Positions 23,574 to 30,679 of a stretch of 36,846 nt of DNA are shown in pieces. Position 1 is the stretch's first letter. Every line of letters begins with the position of its first letter. The DNA is from a virus, in the IMG/VR virus record IMGVR_UViG_3300021471_000015, positions 1-36,846 of that record, one strand, 5' to 3'. Made by a program: the position numbers and the translations under genes. Below the pieces are notes generated by a model that saw only the letters and a program-made list of their open reading frames with translations, had not been told where the DNA came from and did no database searches.

Positions 23574-25126
23574 TCTTGACCCTCCCGGTCATCGGGCATC
23601 CCACCCGGATTGTTGTCATCGTCTGAATCATCTATCCCAGAATCATCAGGCTTTGACGGTGCGAATTGTGCGCGGGCTGCTTGCGCCCGTTGTTCTTTGC
23701 CTTCTAATACCTTGGCTACCAACTCATCAATATCAACGCCATCGCCAAACAGGCCGCGTCGCTTGATCTCACGGAAGCCTACCTCAATCATCGCGTCAGG
23801 GTACTTATCCATGAGCGATACAATCATGTTCATGTCAGCGCCATCGGATAGCCCGATTGCAAAGTCATTGAAGATGGATGCTGTGAAGTCTTCAGGTACT
23901 TCAGTGTTCAACCATTCGGCTGATAGTTCAAAGGCTTGCATCAGTGCAGCATTGCCCGCTGTTAGCCAAGCCTGAATGTCTGTATTGCTTCGGTTCTCGC
24001 CTACCGCAATCCCTGTGGCTGTGATGTCGCCGGTACGCTCTTGATGCGGTCGCACGCCTAGCTGGACCATGCGTTCTTCAAGGTTCTCGAGGTCATCCAT
24101 CCCAAGGCCCATCGCTGAGCCTGAGTGTTCGATATATTGGATGCGCGAGTCAACGCCTGCTCTGATTGCGGTGCCTGAGCCTATCGTTACTGTTGAATCG
24201 TCGCTTGCGTCCATGCCGAACATTGCTAGCACTGGTACGCGGGTAACGTGCATTAGGTTGCGTTGGTCGCTTGCGGATTGCCAGTGTGTTAGATTGGTCT
24301 CTGCGAGGTCAAGCATTGCAGGGGTGCCGAGCATGTAGCCCCGACGCTTCGTATACAATGTGACAAGCGGAACGCCTGTGAACGATTGGGCTGCTGTGAT
24401 GCTGCCACTGTTGACGGGCTTCCAGTTCTCGTTGCGGTTGTCTTGGTAGCGGTAGTAGTCGCTGTCTGAATTGTCGGCACGGTACACGGGCGGTTTGTAA
24501 GCTTCGTTCTCATGTATCTGCCATTCTGTCGGCGTGACAATCTTCAAGAACTCTTTGCCATCCTTGTAGAATAGATAGCGTATCTCTGTCAGCACAGCCT
24601 CGCCGGTTGCTGAGACTGCTGACTTCCAGCTTATTAGGTCTGTTGCTTCTATGGTTCGCCAAACAGGTCTAGCGCCAGTCGCTCTCTCGCTGGCTGCGGT
24701 GACATCACCTGTGACCTGCGTGTAATCTACGAAGCAATGAGCCAACCCATGCTTGATAGCAGAGCGCATCCATTGCCTTGAGAATTGGGTAACGTCTGAG
24801 CCTTGCCCGTCAATGTTCTTGACCCAATCCTCCCACTCAGGCGGAAGGTTATCAAGCTGTACCGATTGGCTGAATGGCTTGGTTACTGCATTATCGAGCG
24901 CAGAACGAAGACCCGGAAACAGTTCAGACCTTGCAACCCTGCGCCCATAAGCGCGAGATTCCTCACCTTCTTCCTTTGGTAGCCATGTTTGGTCAAGGTC
25001 TGCACGCCATCGCATCCGGCGCACTCCACCGTCCAAGTCATCCACACGCATGAAGTCACGCGCCATCGTCAGGTAAGCTTCCGAGGGCGTTGCGACTGTG
25101 TTGCCTTGTGGATTGAAAACGGTCAT
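23570..25126 (-). CDS. Portal protein, DUF4055 type
   Basis: A 518-residue protein starting MTVFNPQGNTVATPSEAYLT. The central block FTGVPLVTLYTKRRGYMLGT, then AETNLTHWQSASDQRNLMHV, then TRVPVLAMFG matches the DUF4055 portal family as I remember it. It forms the dodecameric ring through which DNA enters. The C-terminus is acidic (DDSGIDDSDDDNNPGGMPDD). I see no Shine-Dalgarno before the ATG, and a promoter at 25134-25162 would start the RNA near the ATG (see that entry). Confidence 0.85.
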   Translation of the reverse strand: MTVFNPQGNTVATPSEAYLTMARDFMRVDDLDGGVRRMRWRADLDQTWLPKEEGEESRAYGRRVARSELFPGLRSALDNAVTKPFSQSVQLDNLPPEWEDWVKNIDGQGSDVTQFSRQWMRSAIKHGLAHCFVDYTQVTGDVTAASERATGARPVWRTIEATDLISWKSAVSATGEAVLTEIRYLFYKDGKEFLKIVTPTEWQIHENEAYKPPVYRADNSDSDYYRYQDNRNENWKPVNSGSITAAQSFTGVPLVTLYTKRRGYMLGTPAMLDLAETNLTHWQSASDQRNLMHVTRVPVLAMFGMDASDDSTVTIGSGTAIRAGVDSRIQYIEHSGSAMGLGMDDLENLEERMVQLGVRPHQERTGDITATGIAVGENRSNTDIQAWLTAGNAALMQAFELSAEWLNTEVPEDFTASIFNDFAIGLSDGADMNMIVSLMDKYPDAMIEVGFREIKRRGLFGDGVDIDELVAKVLEGKEQRAQAARAQFAPSKPDDSGIDDSDDDNNPGGMPDDREGQE

Positions 25127-25133
25127 GGTGCCA

Positions 25134-25162
25134 TTAGTACACTAAGTGTTCGTGTACGTCAA
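25134..25162 (-). promoter_or_regulatory. Possible late promoter at the portal start, with inverted repeat
   Basis: TTGACG (25162-25157) and TACTAA (25139-25134) are separated by 17 bases on the minus strand. The spacer carries GTACAC nine bases from GTGTAC, an inverted repeat. Transcription from it would begin about 25127-25128, so the portal message would be nearly leaderless. The promoter match is moderate. Confidence 0.4.
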
Positions 25163-25206
25163 GCACTAAGGGTTGATGCGGCTATAAAATAAAGATTGCT
25201 TTGTAA

Positions 25207-26616
25207 TCACATCAGCGCTGATTGCGTCATTGTATTGCGTGCCATGTCCATGTGCACCCTGACACCATAAGCCAGCGTATCAACCTGATCGTCGTGCTTG
25301 CCTGCTGGGAATTGCAGCAACTCATCAACTAGATCGACCTGCCACGGTGCGCCCTGAACGAAGTGTAGCTTGCCACTTGCCATCAATGCAGCAGCCGGTG
25401 CGGCCCTTGTGACCTTATCCTTGTCAGGGTTCAATGGTCGCATTGGTAGCCCCTTACGCAACCCATCCTGAAGCAGCGCTGTTTGGAATCCGATACGCTC
25501 CACCCATACTGTGCCCGCACGGTGTTTGTTCATCGCCAGCGCTATCTGTGGCAGAATGTCAGGGCCTTCTAATCGAACCCGCACTGTGTCAAGCAACACC
25601 AACTGGCCTTCAAAGGATGCCCATGCCATTATCACTGTGTAGTCAGCCCTTGTGCTTGTGGATGCCGCGAGGTCAACGGTGAGGTAACGTTTGCTTGTGT
25701 TGATGTCGTACCACCTACCGTCAATCAACACCATGTCGTTACGTCGCTCACAGTCACGCACCCAATGACGCTTGAAGTCACCGCCACCTTCCGCAACCGG
25801 ACGCTGCTGATACAACGCGCTGAATGCGTATTGGTCTAGTGCTTTCTCTTCAAGTAGCATCTCTTGGCTGTACCATGACGGCCACAATGGCTCATTGAGA
25901 TCACGGTATGGGTCGTTTGCCTCAGCCAGCGCTGGGAGGTTGATTATCTTCCACTTACCCGGCTCTGCCTTGAGTATCCGGCCTGCAAGATCGTCACCAT
26001 GCCAACGCGTTGTTGTGAGTAGCATCCGAGCGCCTGAGCCTTTACGACGTGACCTGAACTCACGCACGTACCACTGCCATGCTTTCTCGCGATACACCGA
26101 ACTGAATGCAGCCTCGACACCTTTGATTGGGTCATCAATGATGCCAAAGTCAAAGTGCTTGCCTGTTATCGGTCCACCTGTGCCTGCGCACTTGTACGAT
26201 GACCCGTTGGCTATCTTGAATGATTCAGTTGATACACCACGCTTCGGTATCTGGACACCGTACAATTGCTGGTACTCAGGCTTGTTCATGATGTGCTGCA
26301 CGTCACGGCTCATATCGTTAGCGAGCAACGCTGTATGCGAACATGCGATGATCTGGCTGTTTGGCTGCCTGCCCATAATCCAAGCAGGCAAACAGCGCGA
26401 CACAAGCTCGCTCTTACCGTGTGCGGGGGGCATGCACAGTATGATACGTTCAGGTCCCACACCGTTTGCCCAATCTGTCAGGGCCTCGGCAATCAAGTCA
26501 TGGTGCCAGTTTGCTTGGTATTGATCGTTGGTGAATTTGGCGAAGTCAATCAAACAAAGCCGCGCAAGGTCTCTCTTGGCGGCTTGTCTTACTTGCTCAC
26601 GTCCTTCGCTATTCAT
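25207..26616 (-). CDS. Terminase large subunit
   Basis: A 469-residue protein. Walker A is CMPPAHGKSELVSRC (residues about 60-75), in the PPxHGKS form common in terminases. Walker B is FDFGIIDDPI around residue 155. The nuclease half has TVDLAAS with Asp near 314 and ends in AGKHDDQVDTLAYG, which supplies the third acidic site. It packages DNA by ATP hydrolysis at the portal. It overlaps the small terminase gene by eight bases. The 25127-25206 region after it has no gene. Confidence 0.95.
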   Translation of the reverse strand: MNSEGREQVRQAAKRDLARLCLIDFAKFTNDQYQANWHHDLIAEALTDWANGVGPERIILCMPPAHGKSELVSRCLPAWIMGRQPNSQIIACSHTALLANDMSRDVQHIMNKPEYQQLYGVQIPKRGVSTESFKIANGSSYKCAGTGGPITGKHFDFGIIDDPIKGVEAAFSSVYREKAWQWYVREFRSRRKGSGARMLLTTTRWHGDDLAGRILKAEPGKWKIINLPALAEANDPYRDLNEPLWPSWYSQEMLLEEKALDQYAFSALYQQRPVAEGGGDFKRHWVRDCERRNDMVLIDGRWYDINTSKRYLTVDLAASTSTRADYTVIMAWASFEGQLVLLDTVRVRLEGPDILPQIALAMNKHRAGTVWVERIGFQTALLQDGLRKGLPMRPLNPDKDKVTRAAPAAALMASGKLHFVQGAPWQVDLVDELLQFPAGKHDDQVDTLAYGVRVHMDMARNTMTQSALM

Positions 26617-26914
26617 CGGTCAGCTTACGTAGCTCTGCGATGGTGAGGCCCTGCGGTAGCTCACGGCTTGCAACGTCCACAAGCGATTCGCCCAACGCCT
26701 GCTGCATCTCAACCTTGGCCTTGTCGATGTCATTCTTTTCAAGGCTGCCTAATGCTTTGGTAGCTGATGTGACATCGCGTGGCGTTGATTCTTCGTCGCT
26801 GATGATGTCTAGCAACTTGCGTACAATCTTAGTACGGGCTTTGTCATCTAGCGAAGTAAGCCAGCCTTTATGCCGAAGCAAGCCGGATAGCATTGTCGCT
26901 TCTCTTACGCTCAT
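26609..26914 (-). CDS. Probable terminase small subunit
   Basis: A 101-residue helical protein starting MSVREATMLSGLLRHKGWLT. It lies directly upstream of the large terminase gene and overlaps it by eight bases, the usual place for TerS. The helical run LDDKARTKIVRKLLDIISDE supports a DNA-binding oligomer, although I see no clear helix-turn-helix. The start shares the last base of the upstream TAA. Assignment is mostly from context. Confidence 0.6.
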   Translation of the reverse strand: MSVREATMLSGLLRHKGWLTSLDDKARTKIVRKLLDIISDEESTPRDVTSATKALGSLEKNDIDKAKVEMQQALGESLVDVASRELPQGLTIAELRKLTDE

Positions 26915-27183
26915 TATTCTCCCCCAACCCCCTGCTGTTTGGAAGCCTTGTTGATCTCGAACCGAATCATTGCGCGCAACTTGCTTTGAGCAGCATCAAA
27001 CTCGGCCTTAGTACATAGTGTCTTATCGACACGCACAAGCACACTGTACATTGCAACGGGGCAACATACAAGCGAGCCGATTAGCACCAGTAATATGTCG
27101 CTGGTTGATTGGTAGCCTTTCTTGTACGCGCCACCTACGTTGAGTGCGGTCATAATGATGATTAGAATGATTGCGATTGACAT
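26914..27183 (-). CDS. Small two-segment membrane protein
   Basis: An 89-residue protein. MSIAIILIIIMTALNVGGAY is one hydrophobic segment, and SDILLVLIGSLVCCPVAMYS is a second, followed by a basic helical tail (RAMIRFEINKASKQQGVGGE). AAAGGAGAT precedes the ATG by a good distance. It sits between the 27250 gene and the terminase. Its role is unknown; it could be a holin, but the better lysis cassette lies at 4.5-6.4 kb. Confidence 0.7.
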   Translation of the reverse strand: MSIAIILIIIMTALNVGGAYKKGYQSTSDILLVLIGSLVCCPVAMYSVLVRVDKTLCTKAEFDAAQSKLRAMIRFEINKASKQQGVGGE

Positions 27184-27249
27184 TACTTATCTCCTTTGAA
27201 TGAAGCACCAATGTACCGCATGGGCGTGTGGATGGCTGCTATAAAGGGT

Positions 27250-27513
27250 TCATTGGTTTGTAAGCGAGTCAACGAATGCCATGAACGCTGTGTGGAACTC
27301 ATCGAATGTTAGGGTCGCGTTGGCCGTCTGGAAGTTGTGGCGGTAGCTCAGGTAGACCTTATCGCCGTCGTCGGCGCGAACTTGGGCCTCGTTACAGGTT
27401 CCATCATCTTCAACGCTTGTATCCTGTGTCGCCCAATAACGGTCGAACGTCTTAGGCACGAGTACGGTGATTTCGTTGCCAGTTTGGTCAGTCTTTGGTT
27501 TCGTCTCGCGCAT
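27250..27513 (-). CDS. Hypothetical protein, first gene after the structured leader
   Basis: An 87-residue protein starting MRETKPKTDQTGNEITVLVP. It reads as beta/alpha with FDRYWATQDTSV and ends LTFDEFHTAFMAFVDSLTNQ. It is the first coding sequence downstream of the 551-bp noncoding region. The ribosome site is weak (AAGAAAG), so I give it moderate confidence. The N-terminal lysine run and position suggest a late leader protein, but no family is recognised. Confidence 0.55.
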   Translation of the reverse strand: MRETKPKTDQTGNEITVLVPKTFDRYWATQDTSVEDDGTCNEAQVRADDGDKVYLSYRHNFQTANATLTFDEFHTAFMAFVDSLTNQ

Positions 27514-27595
27514 GCTTGCGTACTTTCTTAGTAAGTTAACAATCCTAAAATAAATCCTGATAGCCAGAGTGAGGGAGTGAGCAAAGCCTCGTTCC

Positions 27596-27632
27596 TGACC
27601 GCAAGGTAAGCACTACTAAATGCTTGCGGTCA
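27596..27632. repeat. Ten-base-pair hairpin
   Basis: TGACCGCAAG (27596-27605) is complementary to CTTGCGGTCA (27623-27632), with a 17-base loop. No T tract follows on either strand, so this is not a typical terminator. Confidence 0.8.
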
Positions 27633-27656
27633 TTCACTCAGTTATGAAGGAATAGC

Positions 27657-27782
27657 GTGTCTATCGTGGGTACAACAAGGCAATAAACCCTGACATCCGT
27701 CGTTCAGTCGGTCGCAAAGCCTCCGCAAGTCCCAAGCACAGTCAGCAGGTCACTAGGTCACTGTTGGGTGGTGGATAGACAC
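27657..27782. repeat. Long-range inverted repeat closing a 126-base segment
   Basis: GTGTCTATC (27657-27665) pairs perfectly with GATAGACAC (27774-27782). The enclosed segment includes a nested stem, CCCA plus ACAGT against ACTGT plus TGGG, and a direct repeat (AGGTCACT twice). This is the layout of a structured RNA or an extruding DNA cruciform. Confidence 0.7.
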
Positions 27783-27931
27783 CATTTATCCCAAGGCTTG
27801 AGGTTCATTCGTGGCAGTATGCCTCCCACACTTCACAGCATCAAACTTGCGGGTTGATGGTCTGCTTGTAGTGGTGGTAACGGCTCGTCTTCTTTTAGAT
27901 TTAGCCACACGCTATTCTGTTGTCAAAGGTA

Positions 27932-28058
27932 CAAAAGAAAACCGCCAATCAAGGCTTTCTTTGTCGAAGAGAAGCAGTGTGATTGACGGTTAGAATCGTG
28001 AATCTAGTTGTACTTCTCTTCGACAAGAGGACAATACACTATCCCCTAATCTTGTCAA
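27932..28058 (-). ncRNA. Pseudoknot leader L1 with promoter (late unit)
   Basis: Promoter: TTGACA (28058-28053), 16-base spacer, TATTGT (28036-28031). Four bases later the first arm B (28026-28013, TTGTCGAAGAGAAG) begins. Then come A (27991-27980), B' (27974-27961, perfect 14-bp match to B), A' (27951-27940, 12 bp with one G-U on the minus RNA), and a T-rich tract at 27939-27932. B' lies in the loop of the A hairpin, and A lies in the loop of the B hairpin. Spacers are 21, 5 and 9 bases. Confidence 0.7.
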
Positions 28059-28064
28059 GTGGCT

Positions 28065-28295
28065 TTACTTATCCTCCGAATCCCAAACAGGCCCATCACC
28101 CACAACCTTGCCCACAATGTCATATTCCATGACAATCACGCGGCTATATATATTTTCCTCGACCCGACACTCAGCAACGCCTATGGCTGTCTCTTTGGCG
28201 CGTTCATGGCCTGCCTTGGTCGATGGGCCGCTTATGCTGGTGAATGTCTGGGGGCTTTTAGTTCCGATGCTTACTTGTACTTGGTAGTGTCTCAT
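28065..28295 (-). CDS. Hypothetical early protein
   Basis: A 76-residue protein starting MRHYQVQVSIGTKSPQTFTS. It looks like a beta-start, helical-middle protein and has no recognisable motif. AAAGGAGATAAGCA precedes the ATG. The start region (28264-28308) is duplicated at 28483-28527 with one difference. It ends seven bases before the L1 -35 box. It is the last gene of the unit begun at L4. Confidence 0.7.
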   Translation of the reverse strand: MRHYQVQVSIGTKSPQTFTSISGPSTKAGHERAKETAIGVAECRVEENIYSRVIVMEYDIVGKVVGDGPVWDSEDK

Positions 28296-28308
28296 TGCTT
28301 ATCTCCTT
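28264..28308. repeat. 45-bp direct repeat, copy 1
   Basis: This segment matches 28483-28527 at 44 of 45 bases. It covers the ribosome site and first 11 codons of the 28065-28295 gene. Confidence 0.9.
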
Positions 28309-28433
28309 TGGTGGGGATGGCAGCAGGTTTCGAGCCTGCATCTCGGGGCATCCTCTAGTCCGGTCCCGTGGCCTTTGTTCTCGGCACGACAAGAGTTTGC
28401 TACGCGCATTTACCAGTATGCTATGCCATCCCC
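28309..28433 (-). tRNA. tRNA-like cloverleaf with oversized centre
   Basis: On the minus strand, GGGGATGGCA at the 5' end pairs perfectly with TGCCATCCCC, followed by A and an encoded CCA. A D-arm (GCAT, loop ACTGGTAA, ATGC) and a T-arm (GCAGG, loop CTCGAAA, CCTGC) are present. The 65-base stretch between D and T arms holds no normal anticodon arm, so the anticodon cannot be assigned. The acceptor helix is 10 bp rather than seven. It may be a decayed tRNA with an insertion, or another structured RNA. Confidence 0.5.
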
Positions 28434-28439
28434 ATTATC

Positions 28440-28514
28440 TTATTCTTCAACTTGATAACCCATGCTTTTTGCAAGTTCCTTGCCGATGCTTACTTGTACT
28501 TGGTAGTGTCTCAT
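28440..28514 (-). pseudogene. Short duplicated start, 24-residue peptide
   Basis: The frame reads MRHYQVQVSIGKELAKSMGY then QVEE and stop. The first 11 residues equal those of the 28065-28295 product, and the rest differ. GGAGA precedes the ATG, which overlaps the TGA of the upstream gene (ATGA). It looks like a truncated duplicate created when the segment with the tRNA-like structure entered, or a small peptide of its own. Confidence 0.55.
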
Positions 28515-28527
28515 TGCTTGTCTCCTT
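28483..28527. repeat. 45-bp direct repeat, copy 2
   Basis: The partner of 28264-28308, 219 bp away. The intervening part contains the tRNA-like structure and the end of the short peptide gene. Confidence 0.9.
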
Positions 28528-28747
28528 CTTTCAGGGCGTTGATAATATCAATCCCACACCCGTCTTTGTGTACTACATGGTCAAGATGGCCCCAAACATC
28601 TTCAGGGTCGCAATCAGAGCCGCCGCACAACTTGCAACATTGGTCGCCCTGCCCATCCATGCTGCGATGATATTCAATAGGATTGCGCATCGTGTGGGCG
28701 ATCAGGCCCATAGCTTTAACTAATTCTTCGTTACTAAAGTATTTCAT
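28511..28747 (-). CDS. Small Cys/His-rich early protein
   Basis: A 78-residue protein starting MKYFSNEELVKAMGLIAHTM. It contains CCKLCGGSDCD, then WGHLDHVVHKDGCG: five cysteines and three histidines that could bind zinc. AAGGAGAATGAG precedes the ATG. A hairpin closing with CCCCA and TGGGG lies just upstream of the ribosome site (about 28761-28787) and could limit translation. It could be a nucleic-acid or protein binder, but no family is known to me. Confidence 0.7.
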   Translation of the reverse strand: MKYFSNEELVKAMGLIAHTMRNPIEYHRSMDGQGDQCCKLCGGSDCDPEDVWGHLDHVVHKDGCGIDIINALKEGDKQ

Positions 28748-28841
28748 AACTCATTCTCCTTACCCCAACTATCGTCCATCCGGCGACGTGGGGCCATTAC
28801 ATTCCTCGGGTTCGTTTGGAATCCTCAACATGTCGCATCAG

Positions 28842-29246
28842 TTAGGTATTAGCAGAATTGACCGCTTGGGCCATAGCGATGTAGGCTTCTAGCTTTGTTG
28901 GGAAGCCCTTCTTGTCCACACCCTTGGTTGGTTCAGGCGGGCAGAAACCCTCTAACACAGGCTTGAACATAATCACGTAGCGCCAATGCACATTATCGTT
29001 CACATCCTTGTAAGGTCGCACATAGCAATCGCTCATGAACTCGTTAGCGTTCAACACATCTAGGCAGAATCGCTCCAACGCCGCGCAGATTAGGTCGGTT
29101 GCGTCGGTGTCATCGAGCGACGGTCCATCAGTCTCATAGTAGCGCAGGAACTCATAGCGCCCACACTTTGACGGGACGATGCGCACGTTGTTCATCCCGC
29201 CCACTATCTCGCAGGCTTGCTTGTATTGCTTGATTAGATCGGTCAT
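28842..29246 (-). CDS. Hypothetical early protein
   Basis: A 134-residue protein starting MTDLIKQYKQACEIVGGMNN. The run VNDNVHWRYVIMFKPVLEGF with aromatic beta strands and TKLEAYIAMAQAVNSANT at the end suits small alpha/beta phage proteins. It overlaps the upstream DnaA-like gene by ATGA, and AAGGAGG precedes the start. I do not recognise the function. Confidence 0.7.
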   Translation of the reverse strand: MTDLIKQYKQACEIVGGMNNVRIVPSKCGRYEFLRYYETDGPSLDDTDATDLICAALERFCLDVLNANEFMSDCYVRPYKDVNDNVHWRYVIMFKPVLEGFCPPEPTKGVDKKGFPTKLEAYIAMAQAVNSANT

Positions 29247-29764
29247 ACCGTGGCCTCCTTTGGTTCACACAAACTATAAAGCTCAGACGCTTCACGCATC
29301 ATGGTCTCCACGATATCATTGAACTTGAGATCTTCGGAGCGCTTGACTTGTGCGCGTGTCTCGATATCCATGACGCTAGTGTGTGAGGTTATGCCCCACC
29401 ACCGCGCTATTTCCTTCCATGAGAGCGGCAAAATGGCCCTCTGGACGCACACAGCCGCCATCCTTGCCTTCACAGTCGGTCTGTGCCGTCGCTTGCTTAC
29501 AATCTGCGTAAACGTGACATCGAAGCGCCACTCAGCACTCTTGACAATCCGGCGCATCAGGTCGTGGTGTGGTCCTGAGAACGCTTCCTTGGACTTCGGC
29601 AACGCACACAACGACACGATGCTTCTATCCAGCTTCCCTAGCTTGGCTTGAACGTCGGCAAGGATTTCATCGTACCCGCGCTGGCCTTGCGTTTCTGTGT
29701 CAACCCATGCGATGATATTGTTGATGCGCTGCTTGATTTGCTGCTTGCTTATACCTTGGCTCAT
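29243..29764 (-). CDS. DnaA domain IV-like DNA-binding protein
   Basis: A 173-residue protein. Residues about 95-135 (ARMAAVCVQRAILPLSWKEI, then ARWWGITSHTSVMDIETRAQ) follow the DnaA C-terminal pattern: a helix, then 'S..EI...FG..DHTTV...', where HTSV replaces HTTV. In DnaA this domain reads DnaA boxes at the origin. No AAA+ domain is present. It lies between RusA and small early genes in the replication unit, so a role in origin recognition or in competing with host DnaA is plausible. Start follows GGAGTGTAGG. Confidence 0.75.
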   Translation of the reverse strand: MSQGISKQQIKQRINNIIAWVDTETQGQRGYDEILADVQAKLGKLDRSIVSLCALPKSKEAFSGPHHDLMRRIVKSAEWRFDVTFTQIVSKRRHRPTVKARMAAVCVQRAILPLSWKEIARWWGITSHTSVMDIETRAQVKRSEDLKFNDIVETMMREASELYSLCEPKEATV

Positions 29765-29765
29765 C

Positions 29766-30224
29766 CTACACTCCTAAATCGACCGCCGTAAATGTAATTT
29801 CAATGTAATCGACCTTTGGCTTCGATTGGTCGTAAGCGTACGTGCTTGAGTCGGCGATGTGATGCTTCCAGTCATCTTCCTCGATCACGCCATGCCCGTA
29901 ATGCGCTATCTGTAAGGCGTCCAAGCAACTTTTCTGCGCCCAGCCCAATAAATTGCTCGGGTCCGTTCGGGTGCTTGAGACGAAATGGAAGTGTACTTCG
30001 TAGGGGCCTTTTATGCGCGGATAGCCAGCTTCCTGCCACGCCAGAAGTATCCGCGCAGCCTCCTGCTTCTTCTTCGGGGCAAGGTGGCGTGTGTGCGTTC
30101 GCAACACCTCATTCATGGTCATCAGCTTACCCTCGACTGTGATCATACAGGAGTCAACGTACGTGGGCTTGTAATCGCCCATAATCGCATCCATCTGTGC
30201 TCTGAATTCTGCGCTAGTTGCCAT
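29766..30224 (-). CDS. rusA: RusA-like Holliday junction resolvase
   Basis: A 152-residue protein. I start at the ATG at 30224, which lies in the end of the upstream gene; a longer frame exists but lacks a good site. The sequence has KKKQEAARILLAWQ, then GPYEVHFHFVSSTRTDPSNL and GHGVIEEDDWKHHI, followed by KVDYIEITFTAVDL. RusA family members have conserved Asp residues in the 'DxDN...D' region that coordinate Mg2+; here TDPSNLL and EEDDW supply these. It would cut branched DNA to give packageable duplex. Confidence 0.75.
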   Translation of the reverse strand: MATSAEFRAQMDAIMGDYKPTYVDSCMITVEGKLMTMNEVLRTHTRHLAPKKKQEAARILLAWQEAGYPRIKGPYEVHFHFVSSTRTDPSNLLGWAQKSCLDALQIAHYGHGVIEEDDWKHHIADSSTYAYDQSKPKVDYIEITFTAVDLGV

Positions 30225-30435
30225 CCATAGCCCCCAAAACAACCCGCATCGCCTGCAATAGGTCTGCGCGGGTTTGCTTGTGTGCGGCTTGCTCGGCATT
30301 GCGCTCACGCTCTAAATCCTCGGCAATGTTGAACCAAGCAGTATGAGCGGCGTTGGCTTCGGCTAGCGAGTCCTCAAGCCTAGCGTTTTCGGTATTCAGC
30401 TTGGCAACCAGTGCCTCTAAGTCACGTTTATACAT
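30214..30435 (-). CDS. Small coiled-coil early protein
   Basis: A 73-residue protein starting MYKRDLEALVAKLNTENARL. It is almost entirely a coiled coil with heptad leucines (LVAKLNTENARLEDSLAEAN) and ends QAMRVVLGAMDGN. AAAGGACTACCAG precedes the ATG, and overlaps with both neighbours are eight and eleven bases. It may oligomerise or act as an adaptor in the replication block. Confidence 0.7.
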   Translation of the reverse strand: MYKRDLEALVAKLNTENARLEDSLAEANAAHTAWFNIAEDLERERNAEQAAHKQTRADLLQAMRVVLGAMDGN

Positions 30436-30679
30436 CTGGTAGTCCTTTCTTGTTGCGGTGCCACTCGATCAACTCTGCTTGCGTCATTCCCCACAGCCTA
30501 GTGTATGCGCTTGCGATGCTTGCTAGCACCATTCTGTCAGACTCCGACACTGAGCCATCGCCAAACAGGCCTGCGTATCTAGTCCGCCATTCCAAATCGG
30601 TATGCGGGTTAGGCCATGTGGTGTTATTCCACAGTAAGATGTAAGACTCACCTATCTTGTCTCCTGGCTTAGTTGTCAT
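30428..30679 (-). CDS. Hypothetical early protein
   Basis: An 83-residue protein starting MTTKPGDKIGESYILLWNNT. It contains WPNPHTDLEWRTRYAGLFGD and a helical C-terminus with EWHRNKK. The ATG at 30679 is chosen over the GTG three bases before because GGAGG is better placed. It overlaps the next gene by eight bases. No known family. Confidence 0.65.
   Translation of the reverse strand: MTTKPGDKIGESYILLWNNTTWPNPHTDLEWRTRYAGLFGDGSVSESDRMVLASIASAYTRLWGMTQAELIEWHRNKKGLPDV

Larger units (their letters stand above)
27514..28064 (-). other. Noncoding structured region between early and late genes
   Basis: These 551 bases hold no convincing gene. They contain the promoter and pseudoknot leader at 27932-28058, a second possible promoter (TTGACA at 27926-27921, TAAATC at 27903-27898, spacer 17), a 9-bp closing stem at 27657-27665 with 27774-27782, an 11-bp inverted repeat (27650-27660 with 27908-27918), and a 10-bp hairpin at 27596-27632. 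The region precedes the terminase genes and is where a pac or cos site, origin or late-control region would be expected. Confidence 0.7.

Noticed and set aside
22999-23766. Long plus-strand open frame (255 codons) over the scaffold gene
   Set aside because: It is antisense to a gene with clear coding features and good neighbours, and its own sequence is serine-rich shadow without a ribosome site.
27595-27840. tmRNA or RNase P RNA in the noncoding region
   Set aside because: Conserved sequences of either RNA were not found. Stems alone are not enough.
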